64,000 nucleotides of DNA from JAURVT01 sp049059935 (GTDB lineage: Bacteria > Actinomycetota > Actinomycetes > Propionibacteriales > Nocardioidaceae), in the NCBI RefSeq assembly GCF_049059935.1, contig NZ_JBMGQR010000006.1, forward strand, positions 41,635 through 105,634, written 5' to 3'. Shown here one piece after another: positions 8,560 to 18,756 of the stretch; within the stretch, counting starts at the first letter, position 1; every line of letters begins with the position of its first letter. The notes beneath the pieces were generated by a model that saw only the letters and a program-made list of their open reading frames with translations, made no database searches and was not told the origin of the DNA. Position numbers and translations under genes: made by a program.

Positions 8560-8672
8560 ACCAGGCAGGTGCCGCGCCCACCACCCGCGGTGGCCCACCC
8601 ACGACGGAGGGGCCGCCGATGGTGGGTGGGGCACCGCCGCCGGGACGCGGTGGTGGGTGAGGCACCGCCGGG
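8560..8672. repeat. GC-rich repeat block between the nucleotidyltransferase gene and glycerate kinase
   Basis: Contains two copies of a gtgggtgNggcaccgccg unit (8622-8644 and 8653-8672) and inverted cccaccac segments. It is related to the block at 7618-7894. The last copy ends one base before the glycerate kinase stop. Confidence 0.55.
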
Positions 8673-8673
8673 A

Positions 8674-9807
8674 TCAGGCGGGGAGGGAGGCCAGCACCCG
8701 CGGCGCGAGCCGCTCGAGCAGCGCCGCGGCGTCGCGCACGCAGACGTCGGGGTCAGGCTCGAGGTCGGTCAGCGCGTGCACGGCGACGACGCCGAGGCGC
8801 CGCGCGTCGTCGTCGGACAGGTCGCGCCGGCCGCACACCGCGACGACGGGCACCCCGGCCGCCGTCGCGCGGGCGGCCACGCCGGCCGGGGCCTTGCCGC
8901 GCAGGGTCTGCTCGTCCAGGGCGCCCTCCCCCACGACGACGAGGTCCGCGCCGACGAGGCGGTCGTCGAAGCCCACGAGGTCGAGCACCAGGTCGATGCC
9001 GGGTGACAGGTCGGCCCCGAGCGCCAGCAGCGCCAGGCCGACGCCGCCGGCCGCACCGGAGCCTGCGCCGTCGCGGTGGTCCGTCCCGACGGCCCGGGCC
9101 AGGACGTCGGCCCAGACGCCAAGCGCGTGGTCGAGCGCGACGACCTGCTCGGCCACCGCACCCTTCTGCGGCCCGTAGACCGCCGCGGCCCCGTGCGGGC
9201 CGAGCAGCGGGTTGTCGACGTCGCACGCGACTGCCAGCTCCACCTCGGCGAACCCCGCCGGCAGGCCCGACAGGTCGAGCACCCGGGCGTCGCGCAGCCC
9301 GTCGCCACCCTCGGGCACCGGTCGTCCGTCACCGTCCCGGACCACCGCCCCCAGACCCACGAGCAGCCCCGCGCCGCCGTCGGTGGACGCGCTCCCGCCG
9401 ATGCCGACGAGCACCCTGCGGCACCCGTCGTCGACGGCCCGGCGCACGACCTCGCCGACGCCGCGGCTCGTGGCAGTCATCGGGGCGGGCACGCCGCCCG
9501 GCAGGAGCCCGAGACCGCAGACCGCCGCCATCTCGACCACCGCGACGTCACCGCGGCGTGCGTACGCCGTGCGCACCGGCTCGCCGGTCGGTCCGGCCGC
9601 GGTGGTGGGGACGAGCGTGAATCCTCCGGCCACCGCCGCGTCGAGCGTGCCGTCGCCGCCGTCGGCCACCGGGACCTCGTCGACCACCAGGTCGGGGCGC
9701 GCCGCGCGCAGCCCCCGCCCGAGCGCGGCCGCCACCTCCGGCGCCGTCGACGACCCCTTGAACTTGTCGGGAGCCAGCAGGACACGAGGCGGACCGTCAG
9801 GAGGCAC
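8674..9807 (-). CDS. glxK: Glycerate kinase
   Basis: A 377-residue GckA/GlxK-type (class II) glycerate 2-kinase that phosphorylates D-glycerate with ATP, feeding glyoxylate-derived carbon into glycolysis. The family N-terminus VLLAPDKFKGSSTAPEVA is complete, and the glycine-rich signature VGIGGSASTDGGAG is present. The GTG at 9807 is taken as the start because it lies just before the conserved beta strand. The gene is monocistronic and divergent from the ABC-F gene; no other glyoxylate-pathway gene is visible nearby. Confidence 0.93.
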   Translation of the reverse strand: MPPDGPPRVLLAPDKFKGSSTAPEVAAALGRGLRAARPDLVVDEVPVADGGDGTLDAAVAGGFTLVPTTAAGPTGEPVRTAYARRGDVAVVEMAAVCGLGLLPGGVPAPMTATSRGVGEVVRRAVDDGCRRVLVGIGGSASTDGGAGLLVGLGAVVRDGDGRPVPEGGDGLRDARVLDLSGLPAGFAEVELAVACDVDNPLLGPHGAAAVYGPQKGAVAEQVVALDHALGVWADVLARAVGTDHRDGAGSGAAGGVGLALLALGADLSPGIDLVLDLVGFDDRLVGADLVVVGEGALDEQTLRGKAPAGVAARATAAGVPVVAVCGRRDLSDDDARRLGVVAVHALTDLEPDPDVCVRDAAALLERLAPRVLASLPA

Positions 9808-9823
9808 GTACCGAACCTGCCAG

Positions 9824-9860
9824 AAAATCCCTTGGACCACCACGACCCCTGGTCTAGGCT
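9824..9860 (+). promoter_or_regulatory. WhiB7-like promoter of the ABC-F gene
   Basis: AAAAT (9824-9828), three bases, then -35 TTGGAC (9832-9837), a 17-bp spacer and -10 TAGGCT (9855-9860). An A/T-rich patch just upstream of a TTG-type -35 is the arrangement recognised by WhiB7 with the housekeeping sigma factor in actinobacteria. Predicted transcription start is near 9867-9869. Confidence 0.6.
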
Positions 9861-9868
9861 CGGGCGCG

Positions 9869-9880
9869 ATGAAGATCTGA
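9869..9880 (+). CDS. Three-codon upstream ORF (Met-Lys-Ile-stop)
   Basis: ATG AAG ATC TGA lies 8 nt after the -10 box, at or next to the predicted transcription start, so it could be read as a leaderless mini-ORF. It lies about 90 nt upstream of the ABC-F start. Very short ORFs at the head of resistance ABC-F leaders are known to stall ribosomes when an antibiotic binds, which remodels the leader. A chance occurrence cannot be excluded for so short an ORF. Confidence 0.4.
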   Translation: MKI

Positions 9881-9971
9881 GATCGCCCCGGCCCACGTCC
9901 GAGGTCCCTGCCCGCGTCGACGCGCGCAGAGCGACCCGGTGGGCCACCGCACCCGGACCGGGAGCACCGCG
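9881..9971 (+). promoter_or_regulatory. Candidate attenuator leader of the ABC-F gene
   Basis: The 91-nt leader between the mini-ORF and the ABC-F start can fold in several ways: cgcgtcgacgcg, ggtgggccacc, cccggaccggg, and a longer pairing of gcccac (about 9890) with gtgggc (about 9940). Mutually exclusive stems are what an attenuator needs, but no T-run is visible. Confidence 0.35.
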
Positions 9972-11615
<1,644 letters not shown>

Positions 11616-11619
11616 GGCG

Positions 11620-12165
11620 TCAGCAGGGAGACCGGCGGTCGGCCACGAGCGAGCGCAGCCGGTCGTCGGGGTCGAGCCGGCCGACGATGGCCGAGCAGGC
11701 GTCCCGGAGCTGGCGCACCTGCTCGCGGTCGAGCGGGTCGAGGACGAACGTGCGCACCGCCTCGACGTGGCCGGGGGCGGTGGTCACCACCTTGCGCCAG
11801 CCGTCCTCGGTGAGGGTCGCGATGGTGGCGCGGCGGTCGGTGGGGCTGGGCGAGCGCTCCACCCAGCCGCGTCCCTCGAGCTTGGCCACCACGTGCGACA
11901 GGCGCGAGAGCGTCGCGCTGGTACCGGTGGCGAGGTCGCTCATCCGCAGCGCGCGGCCGGGGGCCTCGGACAGCTGCGACAGCACCATGTAGTCGAAGTG
12001 GGTGACGCCGGCGTCGCGCTGCAGCTGGGCGTCGAGCGCGGCGGGCAGCAGGTTGGTGAGGAACACCAGGTCGAGCCAGGCGGCCCGCTCCTCCTCGTCG
12101 AGCCAGCGGGCCTCCGCCGGGTCGGGGTCGACCGCCGCCACCGCGTCCTCCACCTCGTCCTGCAC
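11620..12165 (-). CDS. MarR-family transcriptional regulator
   Basis: A 181-residue winged-helix regulator. The recognition region is LRMSDLATGTSATLSRLSHV, followed by the wing LEGRGWVERSPSPTDRRATI with the conserved DRR. A 40-residue N-terminal extension precedes the domain. The start is GTG at 12165, 6 nt after TAGGAT (12177-12172 on the minus strand), suggesting a leaderless transcript. It converges on the ABC-F gene with only 4 bases between stops. The ligand and target genes are unknown; regulation of the neighbouring ABC-F gene is possible but unsupported. Confidence 0.9.
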   Translation of the reverse strand: MQDEVEDAVAAVDPDPAEARWLDEEERAAWLDLVFLTNLLPAALDAQLQRDAGVTHFDYMVLSQLSEAPGRALRMSDLATGTSATLSRLSHVVAKLEGRGWVERSPSPTDRRATIATLTEDGWRKVVTTAPGHVEAVRTFVLDPLDREQVRQLRDACSAIVGRLDPDDRLRSLVADRRSPC

Positions 12166-12190
12166 CTCCCCATCCTAGGGACGACGCAGA

Positions 12191-12238
12191 AGTTGTCGGT
12201 GCCTCACAGGGTCATGGGCCTGTGAGGCACCGACAACT
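12191..12238 (-). terminator. 20-bp hairpin downstream of dctA
   Basis: Perfect 20-nt arms (12191-12210, 12219-12238) with an 8-nt loop, 19 nt after the dctA stop. It shares the stem tgtcggtgcctcacaggg and the loop start gtcatg with the hairpin at 1765-1814. It probably terminates dctA before the marR promoter. Confidence 0.75.
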
Positions 12239-12257
12239 CGGGGGGACGCGGGGGGCG

Positions 12258-13649
12258 TCAGGGGGTGGCGGCGTCCACCTTGGCCTTGACGCCCTCGGTC
12301 ACCTCGCCCTGCGGCGAGCCGTGGTCGTCGACCATGGTGCGCTCGTCGAACGGGTCGGCGCCGCTGAGCGCCCGCTGCAGCTGGTCCTTGTCGATCGAGT
12401 GCGTCCAGGTGCCGACGAGCACGGTCGCGACCGCGTTGCCGGCGAAGTTGGTCACCGCGCGGGCCTCGGACATGAAGCGGTCGATGCCGACGATGAGGCC
12501 GACGCCGTCGACCAGGTCGGGGCGGTGCGAGGCCAGGCCACCAGCCAGCGTCGCGAGGCCGGCGCCGGTGACGCCCGCCGCGCCCTTGGAGGCGATGATC
12601 ATGAAGACCAGCAGCGAGATCTGCTCGCCGATTGACAACGGGTCGCCCATGGCCGACGCGACGAACAGCGAGGCCATCGTCAGGTAGATCGCGGTGCCGT
12701 CGAGGTTGAACGAGTACCCGGTGGGGACGACGACGCCGACCGTGGACTTGTCGATGCCCGCGTGCTCCATCTTGGCGATCAGGCGGGGCAGTGCCGACTC
12801 CGACGACGACGTCGAGACGATGAGCAGGAACTCGCGGCCGAGGTACTTGAGCAGCGTGAAGATGTTGATGCCGGCGACCATCTTGAGGATCGCGCCGAGG
12901 ATGACGAACACGAAGATGGCGCAGGTGACGTAGAAGCCGATCATGATGACGGCCAGGCTCTTCAGCGCGTCGACGCCGGTCTCGCCGACGACGCCGGCGA
13001 TCGCGCCGAAGGCGCCGATCGGAGCGGCCCACATGATCATCGCGAGCACCCGGAACACGACCTTCTGGACGTGGCCGATGCCGCGCAGGACGGGCTCGCC
13101 GGCGCGGCCCATCTTCTGCAGCGCGAAGCCGACGAGCAGCGCGACGAGCAGCGTCTGCAGCACCTCGCCGGACACCAGGGACGAGACCATCGTGTCCGGG
13201 ATGATGCCCATCAGGAACTCGACCGTGGTCTTGGACTCCTCCACCTGCCCGGCGCCGGCGTCGGCGACCTCGGAGCTGATCTGCAGGCCCTCGCCCGGGT
13301 GCAGGATGTTGCCGACGACCAGGCCGATCGCGAGCGCCGCGGTGGACATGGTGACGAAGTAGCCGAGCGCCAGGCCGCCGACCTTGCCGACCTGCGCGGC
13401 GTTGGCCACCGACCCGACGCCGAGGACGATGGTGCAGAAGATGACCGGCGAGATCATCATCTTGATCAGGTTGACGAACGTGGTGCCGATCGGCTTGAGC
13501 TCGACCGCGAAGGACGGGGCGGCGAAGCCCACCGCGATGCCGGCAAGGACGGCGACGATGACCGCGATGTACAGGTAGTGCGTGCGGTCCTTCTTCTTCG
13601 GCGGCGCGCCCTGCTCGGCGCTGGGGTCTGGACTGGTGGCGGTGGCCAT
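12258..13649 (-). CDS. dctA: C4-dicarboxylate:cation symporter DctA
   Basis: A 463-residue inner-membrane secondary transporter of the DAACS (SLC1-like) family that imports succinate, fumarate or malate. The serine-rich hairpin motif STSSSESALPRL and the substrate/cation motifs VPTGYSFNLDGTAIY and KGAAGVTGAG are intact. A lysine-rich N-terminus (PKKKDR) precedes the first membrane helix. The ATG at 13649 has a GAGGAG ribosome binding site. It is divergent from a dicarboxylate-type two-component system, which is the expected activator of its transcription. Confidence 0.95.
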   Translation of the reverse strand: MATATSPDPSAEQGAPPKKKDRTHYLYIAVIVAVLAGIAVGFAAPSFAVELKPIGTTFVNLIKMMISPVIFCTIVLGVGSVANAAQVGKVGGLALGYFVTMSTAALAIGLVVGNILHPGEGLQISSEVADAGAGQVEESKTTVEFLMGIIPDTMVSSLVSGEVLQTLLVALLVGFALQKMGRAGEPVLRGIGHVQKVVFRVLAMIMWAAPIGAFGAIAGVVGETGVDALKSLAVIMIGFYVTCAIFVFVILGAILKMVAGINIFTLLKYLGREFLLIVSTSSSESALPRLIAKMEHAGIDKSTVGVVVPTGYSFNLDGTAIYLTMASLFVASAMGDPLSIGEQISLLVFMIIASKGAAGVTGAGLATLAGGLASHRPDLVDGVGLIVGIDRFMSEARAVTNFAGNAVATVLVGTWTHSIDKDQLQRALSGADPFDERTMVDDHGSPQGEVTEGVKAKVDAATP

Positions 13650-13723
13650 GGGGGCTCCTCTGCTCGGCTCCGCGGGTGCGGCTCGCCTCATCGTGGGGCC
13701 GCGCTGTGAGCCCGGTCACCTTG

Positions 13724-13762
13724 TGTTCACTGAGTTCACGGGTCGACGACGTGCGGCATGAT
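13724..13762 (+). promoter_or_regulatory. Direct repeat and promoter between dctA and the sensor kinase gene
   Basis: A direct repeat gttcac-tga-gttcac (13725-13739, 9-bp period) lies between the divergent genes, the size of a response-regulator dimer site. TTCACG (13735-13740), a 16-bp spacer and CATGAT (13757-13762) end 6 nt before the kinase ATG. The repeat is a candidate site for the response regulator encoded at 15355-16038. Confidence 0.4.
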
Positions 13763-13768
13763 GCGCGC

Positions 13769-15358
13769 ATGCCGACCTGGAGGAGCACCGGGAGCCTCGC
13801 GCGCCAGATCCTGGCGCTGCAGGTGGTCGTGGTGCTGCTCGTCGTGGCCGGGGCGACGGCCCTGGCCTACGTCGACGCCCGCCGCGACGCCGACGACCAG
13901 ACCGCCCAACGGGCCACCGCCGTGGCGGTGGGGCTGGCCGACTCCCCCACCGTCGCCCAGGCGCTGACGACCGCCGACCCCTCGGCGGTCCTGCAGCCCT
14001 ACGCCGAGCGCCTGCGCCGCGACACCGACACCGACTTCGTGGTCGTGATGGACACCGACCGCGTCCGGTTCACGCACCCGACGCCGGCCAACATCGGTCG
14101 CCGCTTCGTGGGCAACGTGGCACCGGCGCTCGCCGGGCGCACCTTCACCGAGGAGTACGTCGGGACGCTCGGACGCTCGGTGCGCGCCGTCACCCCCGTG
14201 GAGGTCGACGGCGAGGTGGTGGCGCTGGTGGCGGTGGGCGTCGCCACCGACCGCGTGCAGCAGGAGGTGCTGGCCCGCCTGCCGGCGATCGTCGTCGCCG
14301 GCCTGGCCGTGCTGCTCCTCGGCGTCGTGGGCGCCTGGCTGATCAGCCGTCGCGTGCGACGACAGACCCACGGTCTCGGCGGGGCCGAGATCACCCGCAT
14401 GTACGAGTACTACGACTCGGTGCTGCACGCCGTGCGCGAGGGCATCGTCCTGCTCGACCGGGACGACCGCGTGCAGCTCGTCAACGACGAGGCGCGCTCG
14501 CTGCTGGGCCTGGACGCCGACCCGCTCGGCACCGGGCTGGACGGCCTCGCGCTCCCCGACGACCTCGTCCGCACGATGACGGCCGACGCCGGCGCGGAGG
14601 ACGAGATCCACCTGGTGGGCGAGCGCGTGCTCGTCGTCAACCAGCAGGTGGCCAGCTGGGAGGGCCGCGCGCTCGGACGCGTCGTCACCCTCCGCGACCA
14701 CACCCAGCTGCGCCAGGTCGCCGCCGAGCTCGACACCGTCAAGGGACTCACCGAGAGCCTGCGCGCGCAGAACCACGAGGCGTCCAACCGCCTGCACACC
14801 GTCGTGTCGCTGATCGAGACCGGACGGCCGCAGGACGCCGTCGCGTTCGCCACCCGCGAGCTCGAGCTGGCGCAGCGGCTGACCGACGAGGTGGTCGCCG
14901 CCGTCGACGAGCCCGTGCTCGCGGCGCTGCTGCTCGGCAAGACGGCCCAGGCGGCCGAGCGCGGCATCGAGCTGCAGATCACCGACGACACCCACGTCAG
15001 CGCGGTGGCGATCTCGTCGCGCGAGGTCGTGACCATCCTGGGCAACCTGATCGACAACGCGATGGACGCCGTGCACGAGGCCGACCAGCGGGTCGTGGTG
15101 GTGCGCGTCGAGTCCGACGACCTCGGCTTCGAGGCCACCGTCGAGGACAGCGGGCCCGGCATCACCCACGAGTACCGCGAGAAGGCCTTCGAGCGCGGCT
15201 GGTCCACCAAGCGTGCCGACGACGGCTCTCGCCGCGGGCTGGGCCTGGCCCTGGTCGGCCAGGCGGTCAGACGCCACGGCGGGTCGGTCTCGGTGCACGA
15301 GAGCGCGCTCGGCGGCGCGCGCTTCGAGGTCTCCATCGAGCTGGCGGCCGCACCGTGA
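13769..15358 (+). CDS. Dicarboxylate/citrate-type sensor histidine kinase (CitA/DcuS family)
   Basis: A 529-residue membrane kinase. Order: first membrane helix at about 13-33, an extracytoplasmic CitA/DcuS-like sensor domain (about 35-170), a second membrane helix (VVAGLAVLLLGVVGAWLI), a cytoplasmic PAS domain (about 205-310), an H-box with His336 in RAQNHEASNRLHT, and an ATPase domain with N-box NLIDNAMDA and G-boxes DSGPGI and GLGLALV. It senses extracellular di- or tricarboxylates and phosphorylates the regulator that follows. The ATG at 13769 is chosen because the membrane helix follows closely and a -10-like box lies 6 nt upstream. The regulator's GTG overlaps this stop. Confidence 0.93.
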   Translation: MPTWRSTGSLARQILALQVVVVLLVVAGATALAYVDARRDADDQTAQRATAVAVGLADSPTVAQALTTADPSAVLQPYAERLRRDTDTDFVVVMDTDRVRFTHPTPANIGRRFVGNVAPALAGRTFTEEYVGTLGRSVRAVTPVEVDGEVVALVAVGVATDRVQQEVLARLPAIVVAGLAVLLLGVVGAWLISRRVRRQTHGLGGAEITRMYEYYDSVLHAVREGIVLLDRDDRVQLVNDEARSLLGLDADPLGTGLDGLALPDDLVRTMTADAGAEDEIHLVGERVLVVNQQVASWEGRALGRVVTLRDHTQLRQVAAELDTVKGLTESLRAQNHEASNRLHTVVSLIETGRPQDAVAFATRELELAQRLTDEVVAAVDEPVLAALLLGKTAQAAERGIELQITDDTHVSAVAISSREVVTILGNLIDNAMDAVHEADQRVVVVRVESDDLGFEATVEDSGPGITHEYREKAFERGWSTKRADDGSRRGLGLALVGQAVRRHGGSVSVHESALGGARFEVSIELAAAP

Positions 15359-16038
15359 GCGCCGAGCTGGCCGTGCTCGTGGTCGAGGACGAGGAGATCG
15401 CCGCCCGCGCCCACGCCGACTACGTCGGACGCGTCGACGGCTTCGTCCTGTCCGGGGTGGCGCGCACCCGTCAGGAGGCGGTGAGGCACCTGGCCGCCGA
15501 GCGGGTCGACGTCGTGCTGCTCGACATGAACCTGCCCGACGGCCACGGCCTCGACATCCTGCGCCAGCTCCGCGGCAGCGGCTACGCGTGCGACGTCATC
15601 GCGGTGACGTCGGCCCGCGACCTCGCCGTCGTCACGCGCGCCGTCGAGCAGGGCGTCGCGTCGTACCTGCTCAAGCCGTTCACCTTCGCGGCCTTCCGCG
15701 ACAAGCTCGAGCGGCTGGCCGCGTTCCGCCGCCAGGTCGCCTCCAGCGGCGACGACCTCGCCCAGCACGAGGTGGACGCCATGCTCGGCCTGCTGCGCAA
15801 CCCGCGCGTCGGCGACGGGCTGCCCAAGGGCCTGACCCGACCCACCCTCGACGCGGTGTCGCGGGCCGTGCGCGAGGGGGGCGAGCCGATGTCGGCCAGC
15901 GAGGTCGCCGAGGCCGTGGGCGCCTCCCGCGTCACGGCCCGTCGCTACCTCGAGCACCTGGTCAGCACCGGCTCCCTCACCCGCGGCACCCGGTTCGGCG
16001 GGTCGGGCCGACCCGAGGTCGACTACCGACCCGCCTGA
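15355..16038 (+). CDS. Response regulator of the CitB/DcuR/DctR type
   Basis: A 227-residue regulator. The receiver domain carries the acidic pocket (VVEDEE), phospho-acceptor Asp57 in LLDMNLPDG and the conserved lysine in LLKPF. The C-terminal domain is a helix-turn-helix (SASEVAEAVGASRVTARRYLEHL) with a wing (GGSGRPEVDYR), as in DcuR/CitB. The GTG start overlaps the kinase stop (GTGA), so the pair is coupled. The obvious target is dctA, transcribed away from the kinase gene; the gttcac direct repeat is a candidate site. Confidence 0.93.
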   Translation: MSAELAVLVVEDEEIAARAHADYVGRVDGFVLSGVARTRQEAVRHLAAERVDVVLLDMNLPDGHGLDILRQLRGSGYACDVIAVTSARDLAVVTRAVEQGVASYLLKPFTFAAFRDKLERLAAFRRQVASSGDDLAQHEVDAMLGLLRNPRVGDGLPKGLTRPTLDAVSRAVREGGEPMSASEVAEAVGASRVTARRYLEHLVSTGSLTRGTRFGGSGRPEVDYRPA

Positions 16039-16042
16039 CCCG

Positions 16043-17770
16043 TCACGCGCCGAGCGGCACCGACGCGCCGGGGATGGCGTCGAGCAGGCGCCGGGTGTAC
16101 TCCTCCTGCGGGTCGTCGAAGACGGCCGCGACGCTCGACTGCTCGACGACACGACCCTCCTGCATCACCAGCACGTTGTCGGCGATCTGGCGCACCACCG
16201 CGAGGTCGTGGGTGATGAACAGGTAGCTCAGGCCCAGCTCGGCCTGCAGGTCGTTGAGGAGGTTGAGGATCTGCGCCTGCACGAGCACGTCGAGCGCGGA
16301 GACCGCCTCGTCGCAGATGACCACCTCGGGGTCGAGCGCGAGGGCGCGCGCGATCGCGACCCGCTGACGCTGCCCGCCGGACAGCTCGTTGGGGTAGCGC
16401 GACATCACCGACGCCGGCAGCGACACCTTGCCGAGCAGGTCGCGGATCTTGGCCTCGCGCTCCTTCGGCGTGCCGATGCCGTGGGTGCGCAGCGGCTCCT
16501 CGATCGAGCGGTAGATCGAGTACATCGGGTCGAGCGAGGCGTAGGGGTTCTGGAACACCGGCTGCATCTGGCGACGCATGGCGAGCTGGTCGGCCTTGCG
16601 CGTCTGCGTGGTGATGTCGACGCCGTCGAACTCGACGCTGCCGGACGTCGGGTCGAGGAGGCCGAGCACCATGCGCGCCACGGTGGACTTGCCCGAGCCC
16701 GACTCCCCCACGATCGCGGTGGTGGTGCCACGGCGCAGCTGGAACGACACGTCGTCGACGGCCGTGAACTGCACCGACGAGCCGGGACGTCCGCCGCGGA
16801 TGGAGAACACCTTCGTCAGCTGCTTGGCCTCGACGACGACGCCCGACCCCTCGCCGAACTCGTCGGGGCGCGTCGCCACCTCCTCGGCGACCTCCTCGGC
16901 CGTCTGGACGGCCTGCTCGCGCACCTCGGCGCGGTGCTCGACCGCCGAGAGCCGCTGCGAGGCCAGCGACGGGGCCGAGCCCACGAGTCGCTTGGTGTAG
17001 GCGTGGTGGGGGTCCTGCAGGATCTCCAGCGCCGGGCCGGACTCGACGATGCGGCCGCGGTACATCACCACGAGGTGGTCGGCGCGCTCGGCGGCGAGGC
17101 CGAGGTCGTGGGTGATGAGCAGGACGGCGACGCCGAGGTCGTCGGTGAGACGGTCGAGGTGGTCCAGGATCTGCTTCTGGACGGTGACGTCGAGCGCCGA
17201 GGTGGGCTCGTCGGCGATGAGCAGCTTGGGTCGTGCGGCCAGGCCGATCGCGATGAGCGCGCGCTGGCGCATGCCGCCGGAGAACTCGTGCGGGTACTGC
17301 TGGGCGCGCCGCTCGGCGTCGGGCAGCCCGGCCTCCTCCAGGAGCTCGACGACCCGCTGGTCGGCCGCCTTGCCCTTGGCGACGCCGTTGGCGACCAGCG
17401 TCTCCTTGATCTGGGCGCCCACCCGCACCAGCGGGTTGAGGTTCGACATCGGGTCCTGCGGCACCAGGCCGATCGACGATCCGCGCAGCGCCACCACGTC
17501 GCCCTTGCGGGCCTTCGCGATGTCGGTGCCCTCGAACAGGATCTGCCCGCCGGTGACGCGGCCCGTGCCCGGCAGCAGGTCGATGATCGCGTGCGCGGTG
17601 GTCGACTTGCCCGAGCCCGACTCGCCGACGATGGCGACCGTCTGGCCGGGGTAGACCACGAGGTCGGCGCCGATCACGGCGGGGATCACGGTCTTCTTGT
17701 CGCTCGCGAACCCGACGTCGAGCCCCTTGAGCTCGAGCAGGGGGCGGTCGGCGGACTGGTCGGCGGTCAT
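16043..17770 (-). CDS. Dipeptide/oligopeptide ABC importer, fused double ATPase (DppD-DppF type)
   Basis: A 575-residue protein carrying two complete ABC ATPase domains of the peptide-importer family in one chain. The first has GESGSGKSTTAHAI, FSGGMRQRALIA and LLIADEPTSALD. The second has GESGSGKSTVARMV, LSGGQRQRVAIARAL and VVICDEAVSALD. A linker of about 60 acidic residues joins them. Many genomes encode these as separate dppD and dppF. The start overlaps the dppC-like stop (ATGA). It energises the permeases encoded just upstream in the same operon. Confidence 0.94.
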   Translation of the reverse strand: MTADQSADRPLLELKGLDVGFASDKKTVIPAVIGADLVVYPGQTVAIVGESGSGKSTTAHAIIDLLPGTGRVTGGQILFEGTDIAKARKGDVVALRGSSIGLVPQDPMSNLNPLVRVGAQIKETLVANGVAKGKAADQRVVELLEEAGLPDAERRAQQYPHEFSGGMRQRALIAIGLAARPKLLIADEPTSALDVTVQKQILDHLDRLTDDLGVAVLLITHDLGLAAERADHLVVMYRGRIVESGPALEILQDPHHAYTKRLVGSAPSLASQRLSAVEHRAEVREQAVQTAEEVAEEVATRPDEFGEGSGVVVEAKQLTKVFSIRGGRPGSSVQFTAVDDVSFQLRRGTTTAIVGESGSGKSTVARMVLGLLDPTSGSVEFDGVDITTQTRKADQLAMRRQMQPVFQNPYASLDPMYSIYRSIEEPLRTHGIGTPKEREAKIRDLLGKVSLPASVMSRYPNELSGGQRQRVAIARALALDPEVVICDEAVSALDVLVQAQILNLLNDLQAELGLSYLFITHDLAVVRQIADNVLVMQEGRVVEQSSVAAVFDDPQEEYTRRLLDAIPGASVPLGA

Positions 17771-18756
17771 CGCTTGCGCGCCTTCGGGTCGAGGGCGTCG
17801 CGCACGGCGTCGCCGAGGAGGATGAAGCTCAGGACGGTGACGAGCAGGGCACCGGCCGGCCAGAGCATGACGCCGATCCGCACGCCCGAGCGCACCTGGG
17901 GCTGCGCGGACGCGATGTCGGCACCCCACGACACGACTCCGAAGGGCAGCCCGACGCCCAGGAACGACAGCGTCGCCTCGGCCACGATGAACACGCCCAG
18001 CGACACCGTCGAGACCACGATCACCGGCGCGAGCGAGTTCGGCACGACGTGGCGCACCAGGTTGCGCCGGGGCGTGGCCCCGATCGCGCGGGCGGCGTCG
18101 ATGAACTCCATGTTCTTGGTCTCGAGCACGGCGCCGCGCGTGATGCGCGCGATCTGGGGCCAGCCGAACAGCGCCAGCACCACCACCACCGACGTCACGC
18201 CGGAGAAGAACCCGCGGTCGGGGAACAGGTTGCGGATCACCGACAGGCCCACGAGCGCCGCCAGCAGCAGCGGGATCGCGTAGAAGATGTCGGAGACGCG
18301 CGACAGGACGGCGTCGACCCAGCCGCCGTAGAAGCCCGCGACCGAGCCGACGAGCATGCCGACCACGGCCACGACGACCGTGGTGAGCACGCCCACCGCG
18401 ACGCTCGCGCGCGCCCCGTAGACGGTGCGCGACAGCAGGTCGCAGCCGGCGCGGTCGTAGCCGAGCGGGTGACCCGGCTCGGCGCCACCGATGATCTTGC
18501 CCGGCTGGCAGAACGTGGGGCTCTGGTTGGTGAACAGCCCCGGGAACGCGATCACGACGGCGAGGAACGCCAGCAGCGTCGCGGCCACGAGGAAGATCGG
18601 GTTGCGCCGCAGCTGCTTCCACGCCTCCTTCCACTGGCTCTCCGGCGGAGCCGTGGTGTCGAGCACGCCGACCTCGTGCAGCGGGGTCTCGGCGGCGTCG
18701 GCCACCCGGCGCTCCTGGCCGGGGCGGGGAGCAGGACGCGACGTGGGCTCAGGCAT
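17767..18756 (-). CDS. Peptide ABC importer permease (DppC type)
   Basis: A 329-residue inner-membrane permease with an N-terminal cytoplasmic tail, one leader helix (FLVAATLLAFLAVVIAFPG) and the BPD-type core of about five helices. The cytoplasmic coupling motif is DAARAIGATPRRNLVRHVVPN (EAA loop). It heterodimerises with the DppB-type permease. Its start overlaps the dppB-like gene's 3' end by 8 bases, and its stop overlaps the ATPase start, so the whole importer is one translation-coupled operon. Confidence 0.94.
   Translation of the reverse strand: MPEPTSRPAPRPGQERRVADAAETPLHEVGVLDTTAPPESQWKEAWKQLRRNPIFLVAATLLAFLAVVIAFPGLFTNQSPTFCQPGKIIGGAEPGHPLGYDRAGCDLLSRTVYGARASVAVGVLTTVVVAVVGMLVGSVAGFYGGWVDAVLSRVSDIFYAIPLLLAALVGLSVIRNLFPDRGFFSGVTSVVVVLALFGWPQIARITRGAVLETKNMEFIDAARAIGATPRRNLVRHVVPNSLAPVIVVSTVSLGVFIVAEATLSFLGVGLPFGVVSWGADIASAQPQVRSGVRIGVMLWPAGALLVTVLSFILLGDAVRDALDPKARKR

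Noticed and set aside
7618..8672. CRISPR-like array
   Set aside because: Repeats are irregular, vary in length and spacing, and there are no unique spacers of constant size or cas genes.
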